Positions 7,891 to 14,401 of a stretch of DNA of 14,401 nucleotides are shown piece after piece; position 1 is the first letter of the stretch; each line of letters begins with the position of its first letter. Made by a program: the position numbers and the translations under genes. Origin of the DNA: [Haemophilus] felis (GTDB lineage Bacteria; Pseudomonadota; Gammaproteobacteria; Enterobacterales; Pasteurellaceae); assembly GCA_002015125.1 (NCBI GenBank), contig MUYB01000025.1, forward strand, positions 1-14,401, in the 5' to 3' direction. A model generated the notes under the pieces. The model was given only the letters and a program-made list of their open reading frames with translations, was not told the origin of the DNA and did not search any database.

Positions 7891-8814
7891 ATGAATCCGT
7901 ATTTTAGTATCAAAAATTTAGAAATTTTATTGAAAATTGTTGAGTGCGAAAGTATTAGCGAAGCGGCTCGCAAACTAAATATTTCTCCTTCATCTATTAG
8001 TAAAAGTCTTGCCCACTTGGAACGCGAGTTGGGGGTGTCTTTATTTCACCGAACCACTCGTTCCATTAAATTAACGGAAGCTGGTGAATATTTGGTTAAA
8101 CAATCCTATGCCTTGCTAAATTCTTTTGAAGAAGTGCTGAATACTACCGCCAACTATGATAAGCGACCTCGAGGTGAGTTGAAATTAACTTGTTCTATTG
8201 CTTTTGGATATTCCCATCTTATTTCTCTCATCAGTGAGTATAAAACCATAGCACCTGATGTAGATGTTTCAGTGTTTTTAAGTGATGATTTTGTTAATCT
8301 CAATGCTTCAAATATTGATATTGCACTGCGGATTGCCTCAACACCGCCGCTAAATTATGCAACAAGAAAGCTTGCGGATATTCGTTGGGCTTATTGTGCA
8401 TCAAAAGAATATTTGAGCGACAAGCCTTACCCTAAAACATCTAAAGATTTATTAATGCACTCGCTATTGGTTTATCCGGGATTAACGCCAGAAATAAAAA
8501 GCGATTCAAATGACTGTCCAAGCCCTCATGTATCTATTCAAGCTAATAGTGGTCTAGTGTTATTAAAATCCGTATTAGAACATCAAGGTGTAACTTATTT
8601 ACCAACTTATCTTATTGGCGAGTACATTGAGAAGGACGATATAATTCCGTTAACCATCGACGATAAGCTGACCTATACTACTCACGCACTCTATGCTTTA
8701 TATTTCCCAAGTAAATACGCAAACGCTAAAGTGAGATCGTTTATTGATTTTTTAATCAGTAAATTAGCACAACAACCTTATTGGGAAAAATGGGAAAATC
8801 GGTTTAAGGTTTAG
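7891..8814 (+). CDS. LysR-type transcriptional regulator
   Basis: This is a full-length 307-residue LysR-family DNA-binding protein. The winged helix-turn-helix occupies about residues 8-66 (SISEAARKLNISPSSISKSL, then LGVSLFHRTTRSIKLTEAGE). The substrate-binding domain runs from about 92 to 300. It diverges from the symporter-metC unit, the classic arrangement for a LysR regulator and its target, so control of sulfur or amino-acid uptake is inferred. The effector is unknown. The ATG at 7891 has no clear ribosome-binding site, but it gives the usual N-terminus immediately before the helix-turn-helix. An 11-bp repeat overlaps the start codon, hinting at autoregulation. I cannot name a specific orthologue. 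Confidence 0.88.
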   Translation: MNPYFSIKNLEILLKIVECESISEAARKLNISPSSISKSLAHLERELGVSLFHRTTRSIKLTEAGEYLVKQSYALLNSFEEVLNTTANYDKRPRGELKLTCSIAFGYSHLISLISEYKTIAPDVDVSVFLSDDFVNLNASNIDIALRIASTPPLNYATRKLADIRWAYCASKEYLSDKPYPKTSKDLLMHSLLVYPGLTPEIKSDSNDCPSPHVSIQANSGLVLLKSVLEHQGVTYLPTYLIGEYIEKDDIIPLTIDDKLTYTTHALYALYFPSKYANAKVRSFIDFLISKLAQQPYWEKWENRFKV

Positions 8815-8865
8815 TTGAAAACAGGATTTTTTGATTTTCATAGTGAGAATATTAACGCTTTCTAT

Positions 8866-8907
8866 TATAATCCTGCCACTTATCTACAATAAAAATTTAT
8901 CAAGGAT
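8866..8907 (+). promoter_or_regulatory. ppiD -10 candidate and ribosome-binding site
   Basis: A perfect TATAAT lies at 8866-8871 in the 99-bp gap before ppiD, without a good -35 at 17 bp. AAGGAT at 8902-8907, six bases before the ATG, fixes the ppiD start. Confidence 0.4.
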
Positions 8908-8913
8908 AAAAGA

Positions 8914-10791
8914 ATGTTATTTGAAAAACTTCATAATATGACAAATAGTTGGGCTGCCAAGTTATTGCTTGGATTAATTGCGGTGGCTTTTGTTATCAGT
9001 GGCATGACGGGATATTTATTTACTCGAGTAGATACCTCGGCAGTAAAAATTAACGGCCAAGAAATTTCCCAACAATTTTTTCACCAGCGTTATGAAGCAG
9101 AGTTTGAACGTCTTAGTCAACAATTGGGAGATCAATTCGCAGCAGCTGCGGGGTCGCCAGAATTTGTCGCTGGATTAAGACAAAATGTATTAAATCAGTT
9201 AATTAATGAAGAATTATTACGTCAATATGCAGATGATTTAAAACTCGGTGCAAGCGATGATCAAATTAAGCAACAAATTATCAGTAGTAAAATTTTCCAA
9301 ACTGAGGGTAAATTTGATAATGCTTTGTATCAACGTCTGCTACAGCTTAACAATTTAACTCCAGATGCCTATGCTGAAACAGTTCGTCAGGCGTTACGTT
9401 TAGATCAATTAGAAACTGGTTTAGCTACGACGGATTTTATTGTGCCTGCGCAGCAAAAACAATTAGCTGAATTATTTTTTCAAAAACGCCAATTACGTTT
9501 GGCTAAATTAAATTTAACGCCAGAAATTGCGAAGCAAAGCGTTACGGACGAAGAAGTTAAATCTTACTATAAAGGGAACAAAGCGGCATTTTTAGTTCCT
9601 GAAGTTGCGAAAGTTCAATATATTGAATTAACTAAGCAGGATGTAGAAAAACAAATTCAAGTATCAGATGTGGAAGTGGCGCAATATTATCAAGATAACA
9701 AAGCCCTTTATATGACACCTGCGCAAATTCGTTTATCTCATATTCAAGTGGCTACACCAAAAGAAGCTGATGAGGTTTATAGTGCCTTACAGGACGGAGC
9801 AAATTTTGCGGGTTTAGCACAAGCTCGTTCATTAGATAAAATCTCAGCACAAAATGGTGGTGATTTAAGTTGGTTTACGCCAGGGGCATTTCCTAAAGCT
9901 TTTGAGGACGCAGCGAAGGCGTTAAAAAATGTAGGGGAATATAGCAAACCAGTTAAGGTTGATGATAATTTCCATATTATTTTATTATCTGAACATAAAG
10001 AACAGAGCGTGCTGCCGTTAGAGCAAGTGAAAACACAAATTGCACAACAAATTCGTGAAAATTTAGCCACTAATCAATATTACACTTTAGAAAAACAAAT
10101 TGCAGAGAAAGCTTTTGAAAATCCAGAATCTTTAGATGCAGCAGCGAAAGTCGCTGGTTTAGCAATTAAAGAGGTTGATTATTTCTCCCAAAATGCCGTG
10201 CCTGCAGCCTTAAATTATCCGAATGTCATTTCTGCTATTTTCCGTTCAGATATTACCCAAGGCGGAGTGAATTCTGAGCCGATGACGGTAGGTGAGCAAC
10301 ATTCTATTGTGGTGAGAGTGCTTGAACATAAGGCGGAATCCACTAAAACTTTAGAAGATGCGAAAGCAGAGATTCATGCATATTTAGCAACAGAGAAAGC
10401 ACAAGCTTCACTATTAGCACAGGCAACGGATCTGGCTAATTTGCTCAATCAAGATGCAAAAACGCCATTGCCAGAAGATGTGAAATTTACAGAAGCGCAA
10501 ACTTGGGTTTTTATTGGTAATGAAGATCCTGTGCTGAAAAATGCAGTATTTGCCATGAAGCTGAAAGATAAAGCAAGTTACCAAGCGGTAAAATCAAGCA
10601 TTGGAGAAATCGTATTAGTTGAACTAAATGGTATCGAACAAGGTGCTTTAGAAGAACAAGAACGCAAAGTTTTTGCTCAACAAATTATTCAAATGCATCA
10701 ATCTGATTTACAGCGAAGCTTATTATCTGCATTGCGAGCAAAAGCAAAAATTGAAGTGAATGATTCATTTATGAATCAAGATGAACAATAA
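8914..10791 (+). CDS. ppiD: Periplasmic chaperone PpiD (inner-membrane anchored parvulin-like protein)
   Basis: PpiD is anchored in the inner membrane near the Sec translocon and helps newly exported proteins fold and leave the translocon. The 625-residue length matches the family. A short cytoplasmic N-terminus is followed by one membrane anchor (about residues 15-36), a SurA-like N-terminal chaperone region (about 40-190, VKINGQEISQQFFHQRYEAE), one parvulin domain (about 270-361, RLSHIQVATPKEADEVYSAL to FHIILLSEHKE) and a C-terminal chaperone region. The parvulin domain of E. coli PpiD has little isomerase activity, so the same may hold here. The gene is followed by its own terminator and is a single-gene unit between the LysR gene and rpsB. 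Confidence 0.95.
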   Translation: MLFEKLHNMTNSWAAKLLLGLIAVAFVISGMTGYLFTRVDTSAVKINGQEISQQFFHQRYEAEFERLSQQLGDQFAAAAGSPEFVAGLRQNVLNQLINEELLRQYADDLKLGASDDQIKQQIISSKIFQTEGKFDNALYQRLLQLNNLTPDAYAETVRQALRLDQLETGLATTDFIVPAQQKQLAELFFQKRQLRLAKLNLTPEIAKQSVTDEEVKSYYKGNKAAFLVPEVAKVQYIELTKQDVEKQIQVSDVEVAQYYQDNKALYMTPAQIRLSHIQVATPKEADEVYSALQDGANFAGLAQARSLDKISAQNGGDLSWFTPGAFPKAFEDAAKALKNVGEYSKPVKVDDNFHIILLSEHKEQSVLPLEQVKTQIAQQIRENLATNQYYTLEKQIAEKAFENPESLDAAAKVAGLAIKEVDYFSQNAVPAALNYPNVISAIFRSDITQGGVNSEPMTVGEQHSIVVRVLEHKAESTKTLEDAKAEIHAYLATEKAQASLLAQATDLANLLNQDAKTPLPEDVKFTEAQTWVFIGNEDPVLKNAVFAMKLKDKASYQAVKSSIGEIVLVELNGIEQGALEEQERKVFAQQIIQMHQSDLQRSLLSALRAKAKIEVNDSFMNQDEQ

Positions 10792-10812
10792 TTCTGCTTT
10801 TTCTATTGAACA

Positions 10813-10845
10813 AAATACCTAGGTAATGTGTCTAGGTATTTTTTT
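10813..10845 (+). terminator. ppiD terminator
   Basis: AAATACCTAG (10813-10822) pairs perfectly with CTAGGTATTT (10832-10841) around a nine-base loop and runs into seven Ts (10839-10845), 22 bp after the ppiD stop. Confidence 0.88.
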
Positions 10846-10882
10846 ATATGCTAAAAATTTCCTAGTTTTTGAGCTTGTTTTG

Positions 10883-10900
10883 TGGTATAAAACGCGCCGT
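10883..10900 (+). promoter_or_regulatory. rpsB promoter: extended -10 with GC-rich discriminator
   Basis: TGGTATAAA (10883-10891) is an extended -10 element followed by the GC-rich discriminator CGCGCCG (10893-10899). No good -35 is present at 17 bp, as expected for an extended -10 promoter. From memory, the E. coli rpsB promoter has the same layout and is under stringent (ppGpp) control; a GC-rich discriminator is typical of such promoters. Confidence 0.7.
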
Positions 10901-10960
10901 TATTTTGCCCTGTGTAAACTAACATTTAAATTTTATTATTAACTTAAACATCACACACAT

Positions 10961-11036
10961 ACTTCGAGGGTAAATCGGGGTGCCAAACGGTCGATTTGCT
11001 TGGTATGTGGAGGCTAAACCCCAACTAAAAGGAAAA
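10961..11036 (+). ncRNA. rpsB 5' leader, candidate S2 autoregulatory RNA with pseudoknot
   Basis: The ~140-base rpsB leader contains complementary segments that interleave. GGGGT (10977-10981) pairs with ACCCC (11018-11022). GCCAA (10982-10986) pairs with TTGGT (11000-11004). The loop between them carries GATTT (10993-10997), which is complementary to AAATC (10972-10976) upstream, giving a loop-to-upstream pseudoknot. The ribosome-binding AGGA (11030-11033) lies eight bases after the outer stem. In E. coli, S2 represses rpsB-tsf through the rpsB leader, so this is probably the equivalent element. Structure and function are inferred. Confidence 0.65.
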
Positions 11037-11040
11037 TATT

Positions 11041-11775
11041 ATGGCACAAGTTTCAATGCGCGATATGCTACAAGCAGGCGTTCACTTCGGTCACCAAACT
11101 CGTTACTGGAACCCAAAAATGAAACCATTCATTTTCGGACCACGCAATGGCGTTCACATCATCAATCTTGAAAAAACCGTTCCAATGTTCAACGAAGCAT
11201 TAGTTGAATTAACTCGCATTGCGAGCAACAACGGTAAAATCTTATTTGTTGGTACAAAACGTGCGGCAACTGACGCAGTTAAAACAGCAGCATTAGACTG
11301 TCAACAGTATTATGTAAACCACCGTTGGTTAGGTGGTATGTTGACTAACTGGAAAACAGTTCGTCAATCAATTAAACGTTTAAAAGATTTAGAAACTCAA
11401 TCTCAAGATGGTACTTTCGATAAATTAACCAAAAAAGAAGCGTTAATGCGTAGCCGTGAGATGGAGAAACTTGAATTAAGTCTTGGTGGTATCAAAGATA
11501 TGGGCGGTTTACCAGATGCATTATTTGTTATCGGTGCTGACCACGAACATATCGCAGTAAAAGAAGCAAACAATCTTGGTATTCCTGTATTTGCGATTGT
11601 GGATACTAACGCTGATCCAGATGGTGTGGATTACATCATTCCAGGTAACGACGACGCCGCTCGCGCAATTCAACTTTACTTAACTGCGGCAGTAGCGGCG
11701 GTGAAAGAGGGTGGCAACCAAAAACCTGTTACTGAAGAAAGTTTTGCTGAAGAAGCAGTTGAAGCAGCAGAATAA
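11041..11775 (+). CDS. rpsB: 30S ribosomal protein S2
   Basis: S2 is a late-assembling protein at the head-body junction of the 30S subunit. It contacts S1, is needed for S1 binding, and represses its own operon. The 244-residue protein is full length (241 in E. coli). It begins [20 protein letters not shown] and carries the family blocks [20 protein letters not shown] and [20 protein letters not shown]. The C-terminus is acidic. AGGA lies seven bases before the ATG. It is the first gene of rpsB-tsf, with its own promoter and regulatory leader. Confidence 0.98.
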   Translation: MAQVSMRDMLQAGVHFGHQTRYWNPKMKPFIFGPRNGVHIINLEKTVPMFNEALVELTRIASNNGKILFVGTKRAATDAVKTAALDCQQYYVNHRWLGGMLTNWKTVRQSIKRLKDLETQSQDGTFDKLTKKEALMRSREMEKLELSLGGIKDMGGLPDALFVIGADHEHIAVKEANNLGIPVFAIVDTNADPDGVDYIIPGNDDAARAIQLYLTAAVAAVKEGGNQKPVTEESFAEEAVEAAE

Positions 11776-11783
11776 TTCAAGTC

Positions 11784-11804
11784 AATAAGGCGAAAGCCCT
11801 TATT
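11784..11804 (+). other. First hairpin after rpsB
   Basis: AATAAGG (11784-11790) pairs with CCTTATT (11798-11804) nine bases after the rpsB stop. It has no T run and may protect the rpsB mRNA 3' end or act with the stronger hairpin downstream. Confidence 0.45.
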
Positions 11805-11829
11805 ATTAATCACAACGATTAATTGGTTC

Positions 11830-11862
11830 GCAGGGGGCTTTTAAGTTCCCTGCTTTTTATTT
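11830..11862 (+). terminator. rpsB-tsf intergenic terminator or attenuator
   Basis: GCAGGG (11830-11835) pairs with CCCTGC (11848-11853), followed by TTTTTATTT (11854-11862). It lies inside the rpsB-tsf operon, so it probably works as a partial terminator that lowers tsf expression relative to rpsB. No convincing separate tsf promoter was seen after it. Confidence 0.75.
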
Positions 11863-11863
11863 C

Positions 11864-11872
11864 AAGTGCGGT
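11864..11872 (+). other. Haemophilus DNA uptake signal sequence (USS)
   Basis: AAGTGCGGT is the exact nine-base core recognised during natural transformation in Haemophilus and relatives. It directly follows the T run of the intergenic terminator, a common place for these words. A partial inverted partner (CGCAC, 11880-11884) follows. I found no other exact copy on either strand in the window. Confidence 0.85.
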
Positions 11873-11909
11873 GCAGAATCGCACATTTAAGTGGATAGAG
11901 GATTAAAAA

Positions 11910-12755
11910 ATGGCTGAAATTACAGCATCATTAGTAAAAGAACTTCGTGAGCGTACTGGCGCTGGTATGATGGAATGTAAAAAAGCGTTAGTAGAAGCGA
12001 ATGGTGACATCGAATTAGCTATCGATAATATGCGTAAATCGGGTCAAGCAAAAGCGGCGAAAAAAGCAGGTCGTGTTGCGGCTGAAGGCGTTATCCTTGC
12101 TCGTGTTGGTGCTGATTTTGGTGTGTTGGTAGAAATGAACTGCGAAACAGACTTCGTAGCAAAAGATGCAGGTTTCTTAGAATTAGCAAACGAAGTTGCA
12201 GATTATGCAGCAGCGAATAAAGATGTGGCAATCGAAGCACTTCAAGCTCAATTTGAAGAAAAACGTGCGGCGTTAGTGGCTAAAATCGGTGAAAATATGA
12301 ATATCCGCCGTGTTCAATACTTAGCAAACGCAAAAGCCTCTTACTTACACGGTGCTAAAATCGGCGTGTTGGTTTCTGGTAAAGGTGCTGATGAAGATTT
12401 ATTCAAAAAAGTGGCAATGCACGTTGCAGCAAGCCGTCCTGAATTTGTTAAACCTGAAGACGTTTCTGCAGAAGTGGTGGCAAAAGAGCGTGAAATCCAA
12501 GTTGCTATCGCAATGGAATCTGGTAAACCACGTGAAATCGCAGAGAAAATGGTTGAAGGTCGTATGAAAAAATTCACTGGCGAAGTGTCATTAACAGGTC
12601 AACCATTTGTAATGGATCCATCTAAATCTGTGGGCGATTTCTTAAAAGAAAATGGTGCAGATGTTGAAGGTTTCGTTCGCTTTGAAGTGGGTGAAGGTAT
12701 CGAGAAAGTTGAAGCAGACTTCGCTGCAGAAGTGGCTGCAATGCAAAAAATCTAA
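11910..12755 (+). CDS. tsf: Translation elongation factor EF-Ts
   Basis: EF-Ts is the cytoplasmic nucleotide-exchange factor that releases GDP from EF-Tu. The 281-residue protein is full length (283 in E. coli). The N-terminal UBA-like domain (residues 1-50, [20 protein letters not shown]) is followed by the core with the EF-Tu-contacting TDFVAKD motif at residues 80-86. AGAGGA at 11897-11902 sits seven bases before the ATG. It is the second gene of rpsB-tsf and ends at a strong hairpin shared with convergent folB. Confidence 0.98.
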   Translation: MAEITASLVKELRERTGAGMMECKKALVEANGDIELAIDNMRKSGQAKAAKKAGRVAAEGVILARVGADFGVLVEMNCETDFVAKDAGFLELANEVADYAAANKDVAIEALQAQFEEKRAALVAKIGENMNIRRVQYLANAKASYLHGAKIGVLVSGKGADEDLFKKVAMHVAASRPEFVKPEDVSAEVVAKEREIQVAIAMESGKPREIAEKMVEGRMKKFTGEVSLTGQPFVMDPSKSVGDFLKENGADVEGFVRFEVGEGIEKVEADFAAEVAAMQKI

Positions 12756-12781
12756 TTAGATTGATTTTACATAAACAAAAT

Positions 12782-12810
12782 GGGCGAGAAATTCGCCCGT
12801 TTTTCTTTTT
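12782..12810. terminator. Terminator between convergent tsf and folB
   Basis: GGGCGA (12782-12787) pairs with TCGCCC (12793-12798) around a five-base loop. A T-rich run (12800-12810) follows on the plus strand and overlaps the folB stop; a shorter ATTTTG exit exists on the minus strand. It can serve both genes. Confidence 0.85.
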
Positions 12811-13171
12811 AATCCTCTTGGGATTTTCTTTCAATGATAATTCCTACATTGCTTGCTTGTGCCACCGCTTTGGGTTTACTTAATTTGAGGCGTAGCCATT
12901 TCACACCAAATTGTTGTTGAATAAGATCAGCTACTTCGTAGGCCACTCGCTCAATTAATAAAAAAGGTTTGCTTTCCACATACTGAATGATCGCTTCGCT
13001 TACTGCTGCGTAATTTAAGCAAAATTGAAGATCATCAGTTAAGGATGCTTTTTCACAATCCCACTGCATTTCAATATCAAAGATCAATTTCTGTTTAATT
13101 TGTTGTTCCCATTCATAAACACCTATTTGAGCAAAAACAATCAATTGTTCGATAAAGATCCGATCTGTCAT
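12809..13171 (-). CDS. folB: Dihydroneopterin aldolase FolB
   Basis: FolB converts 7,8-dihydroneopterin to 6-hydroxymethyl-7,8-dihydropterin and glycolaldehyde in cytoplasmic folate synthesis. The 120-residue length is typical. Residues matching the E. coli active site are visible: Glu22 (YEWEQ), Tyr54 (CLNYAAVSE) and a lysine at 99 (LSKPKAV). The frame is open for 39 more codons upstream, but only the ATG at 13171 has a ribosome-binding site (AAGGA, eight bases before) and gives the standard N-terminus TDRIFIEQL. It is divergent from plsY and convergent with tsf. Confidence 0.95.
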   Translation of the reverse strand: MTDRIFIEQLIVFAQIGVYEWEQQIKQKLIFDIEMQWDCEKASLTDDLQFCLNYAAVSEAIIQYVESKPFLLIERVAYEVADLIQQQFGVKWLRLKLSKPKAVAQASNVGIIIERKSQED

Positions 13172-13224
13172 CTTATTTTTCCTTATATTGCTAAATTTCA
13201 TTAGAGTTATGCTATCAAGTTTAT

Positions 13225-13248
13225 GTAGAATACACGAACATATTCTAC
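13225..13248. promoter_or_regulatory. Perfect dyad between folB and plsY (possible operator)
   Basis: GTAGAATA (13225-13232) and TATTCTAC (13241-13248) form a perfect 8+8 inverted repeat with an eight-base spacer in the 101-bp divergent gap. The left arm contains TAGAAT, a possible plsY -10. It could be a repressor site or a short hairpin in the plsY leader. Confidence 0.45.
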
Positions 13249-13272
13249 TCTCTACCTTCAAAAGGACAAAAT

Positions 13273-13869
13273 ATGAGTTTATACGCATTGTTCTATATGA
13301 TATTTGCTTATTTATTAGGCTCGATCTCTAGCGCTGTTCTCTTTTGCAGGTTGGCTGGTTTACCTGATCCTAGAACTCAGGGATCAAATAATCCAGGAGC
13401 AACGAATGTTTTGCGTATTGGCGGTAAGCTAGTGGCGTTAAGCGTATTGATTTTTGATGTATTGAAAGGAGCATTACCTGTTTGGTTGGGATATTATCTG
13501 CAGTTCAGTCATTTTGAATTAGGTATGATAGCCTTAGCAGCTTGTCTTGGCCATATTTTCCCGATTTTCTTTAAGTTTAAAGGGGGAAAAGGTGTTGCTA
13601 CCGCCTTTGGTGCGATAGCGCCAATTGGTTGGTCAGTTATGGGCGTTATGTTGGGATGTTGGCTGATGGTTTTTCTTATTAGCGGATATTCATCTTTAAG
13701 CGCGGTCATCACCGCATTAGTGATTCCTTTTTATGTTTGGTGGTTTAAACCAGAATTTACTTTTCCTGTGGCTTTAGTTTGTTGCCTACTTGTTTATCGT
13801 CATCATGAGAATATTCAACGTTTATGGCGAGGGCAGGAAGATAAAATGTGGCGGAGATTAAAAAAATAA
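13273..13869 (+). CDS. plsY: Acyl-phosphate:glycerol-3-phosphate acyltransferase PlsY
   Basis: PlsY is an inner-membrane enzyme that transfers an acyl group from acyl-phosphate to glycerol-3-phosphate, the first step of phospholipid synthesis in the PlsX/PlsY pathway. The 198-residue protein has about five membrane segments and all three conserved motifs: the N-terminal [15 protein letters not shown] with [10 protein letters not shown], the central [18 protein letters not shown], and the C-terminal [22 protein letters not shown] precedes the ATG at 13273. folB diverges from it, and a terminator starts at its stop codon. The protein looks complete. Confidence 0.95.
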   Translation: MSLYALFYMIFAYLLGSISSAVLFCRLAGLPDPRTQGSNNPGATNVLRIGGKLVALSVLIFDVLKGALPVWLGYYLQFSHFELGMIALAACLGHIFPIFFKFKGGKGVATAFGAIAPIGWSVMGVMLGCWLMVFLISGYSSLSAVITALVIPFYVWWFKPEFTFPVALVCCLLVYRHHENIQRLWRGQEDKMWRRLKK

Positions 13870-13913
13870 AAAAACAGCAGAACAAACTTTGATAGTGAGT
13901 CTGCTGTTTTTTT
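13868..13913 (+). terminator. plsY terminator
   Basis: AAAACAGCAG (13871-13880) pairs with CTGCTGTTTT (13901-13910), and flanking A and T runs extend the stem to about 13 bp. The loop is 20 bases and a seven-base T run ends the structure. The stem base overlaps the plsY stop codon. Confidence 0.88.
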
Positions 13914-13914
13914 A

Positions 13915-14401
13915 GATATAAATAGGGGTGTAATGGACAAAAATGTGGGAAAAAAGTGCAGTTAAGCCTTATACTATAAGCCTTTAACCCACATTTTTGA
14001 AAATGAACCAAAAAATTGCCCTTACTGCCAAAATACTGTTATTCATAAACACGGATTAAAAAACAATATCCAACGCTATAAATGTCCTTCCTGTAATAAG
14101 ACTTTTACCTTCCAAAAGAAATTAAATCCTAGCGATATTTGGTTTAATTATTCACAAGGAAAACAAACCTATAAAGACCTCGCTTTAAAATATAAATGTT
14201 CCGTTAAAACCATTCAAAGATATATTGATAAAGCCCCTAAATCAGCCTTAAAATCGCCTATTTCAACTTATTTGAATATTATTATGGATACCACTTTCTT
14301 TGGGCGAGAATTTGGCGTTTTGGTCATAATGGATAGCTTAAGTGAAAAGGTGGTTTATCATCAAATTGTGAACACTGAGAAGGCAGAGTATTATCAGCTC
14401 G
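13915..14401 (+). mobile_element. Left part of a second insertion sequence (zinc-ribbon transposase type)
   Basis: A transposase frame begins about 130 bp after plsY and runs off the window. The exact left end was not determined; it probably lies in the G-rich stretch at about 13923-13935 after the plsY terminator. The upstream region contains AAAAATGTGGG (13939-13949) and its perfect inverted copy (13988-13998), a CTTATA-C-TATAAG palindrome (13968-13980), and a direct repeat TAAGCCTT (13963 and 13977). It is unrelated to the IS1016-type element at the left end. Confidence 0.7.
14003..14401 (+). CDS. Zinc-ribbon IS transposase, N-terminal part, apparent frameshift at start (partial)
   Basis: From 14005 the frame reads EPKNCPYCQNTVIHKHGLKN and continues open to the window end. 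A CPYC...CPSC pair forms a zinc ribbon, followed by a helix-turn-helix (YKDLALKYKCSVKTIQRYI) and the first part of a catalytic domain (NIIMDTTFFGREFGVLVIMD, with the first Asp). I think it belongs to the variant zinc-binding branch of the IS256/IS1249 group, but that rests on memory. The frame opens at 13966 and has no ATG, GTG or TTG start. An ATG at 14003 is in the wrong frame, and one more A in the six-A run at 14010-14015 would give MNQKNCPYCQ. It is therefore a pseudogene, a slippage-expressed gene, or starts unusually. Confidence 0.72.

Noticed and set aside
8816..8840. TGAAAA...TTTTCA hairpin after the LysR gene as a terminator
   Set aside because: The stem is only about six A/T-rich pairs and no T run follows.
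10980..11171. A 63-codon open frame over the rpsB leader and start
   Set aside because: It is in another frame, overlaps the regulatory leader and rpsB, and has no recognisable content.
13172..13288. A 39-residue N-terminal extension of FolB
   Set aside because: It would overlap the plsY start and does not resemble FolB. The ATG at 13171 has a good ribosome-binding site and the standard N-terminus.
13933..13965. A 10-codon frame (MDKNVGKKCS) in phase with the transposase, ending at a stop just before it
   Set aside because: It could be an old N-terminus followed by a stop, but the residues do not look like a transposase start. The A6 explanation at 14010 fits better.
1..14401. A composite transposon, with insertion sequences at both ends carrying the block between them
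   Set aside because: The two elements belong to different families and the genes between them are mostly core housekeeping genes. Flanking by chance or at rearrangement points is more likely.
1..14401. CRISPR arrays, tRNA or rRNA genes, toxin-antitoxin pairs or defence genes
   Set aside because: No regularly spaced repeats, cloverleaf-like sequences or relevant protein motifs were seen in any reading frame examined.

Overview
The window looks like a chromosomal segment from a Pasteurellaceae bacterium, most likely Haemophilus in the strict sense. The reasons are AT-rich coding sequence, an IS1016-type transposase, one exact Haemophilus DNA uptake word (AAGTGCGGT, 11864-11872) and a set of housekeeping proteins close to their gamma-proteobacterial orthologues. 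Most of the window is ordinary core genome. The unusual parts are its two ends and the middle block at about 5.3-8.8 kb.

Left end (1-1469): the 3' half of an IS1016/IS1595-family element ends at about 332 and runs straight into xylR, the xylose activator gene. xylR has lost its start codon and roughly its first nine codons, and is probably broken or mis-expressed. Next (1559-5248) is a compact same-strand block: a large membrane protein of the so-called 'site-specific recombinase Gcr' family, a YheO-type regulator, and tusD-tusC-tusB, which relay sulfur for tRNA 2-thiouridine synthesis. A strong hairpin (5262-5311) terminates this block and the convergent metC.

Middle (5320-8814): metC (a PLP-dependent cystathionine beta-lyase) lies downstream of a sodium-coupled amino-acid/dicarboxylate symporter gene on the minus strand, and a LysR-type regulator diverges from them. 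Together they look like a small regulated module for uptake and cleavage of a sulfur amino acid. The symporter ends early, inside its last membrane segment, and a fragment resembling its lost C-terminus sits just downstream in another frame. The divergent promoter region holds two perfect palindromes and a direct repeat.

Right part (8914-13869): ppiD (periplasmic folding factor), then rpsB-tsf (ribosomal protein S2 and EF-Ts), convergent folB (folate pathway), and plsY (glycerol-3-phosphate acyltransferase). rpsB has an extended -10 promoter with a GC-rich discriminator and a leader with interleaved complementary segments that suggest a pseudoknot, consistent with S2 autoregulation. An intergenic terminator or attenuator and the uptake word separate rpsB from tsf. 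A perfect 8+8 dyad lies between folB and plsY.

Right end (about 13915-14401): the start of a second, different insertion sequence whose transposase has an N-terminal zinc ribbon. Its reading frame has no normal start unless one A is added to a six-A run next to an ATG. No RNA genes, CRISPR array or novel defence system were seen.
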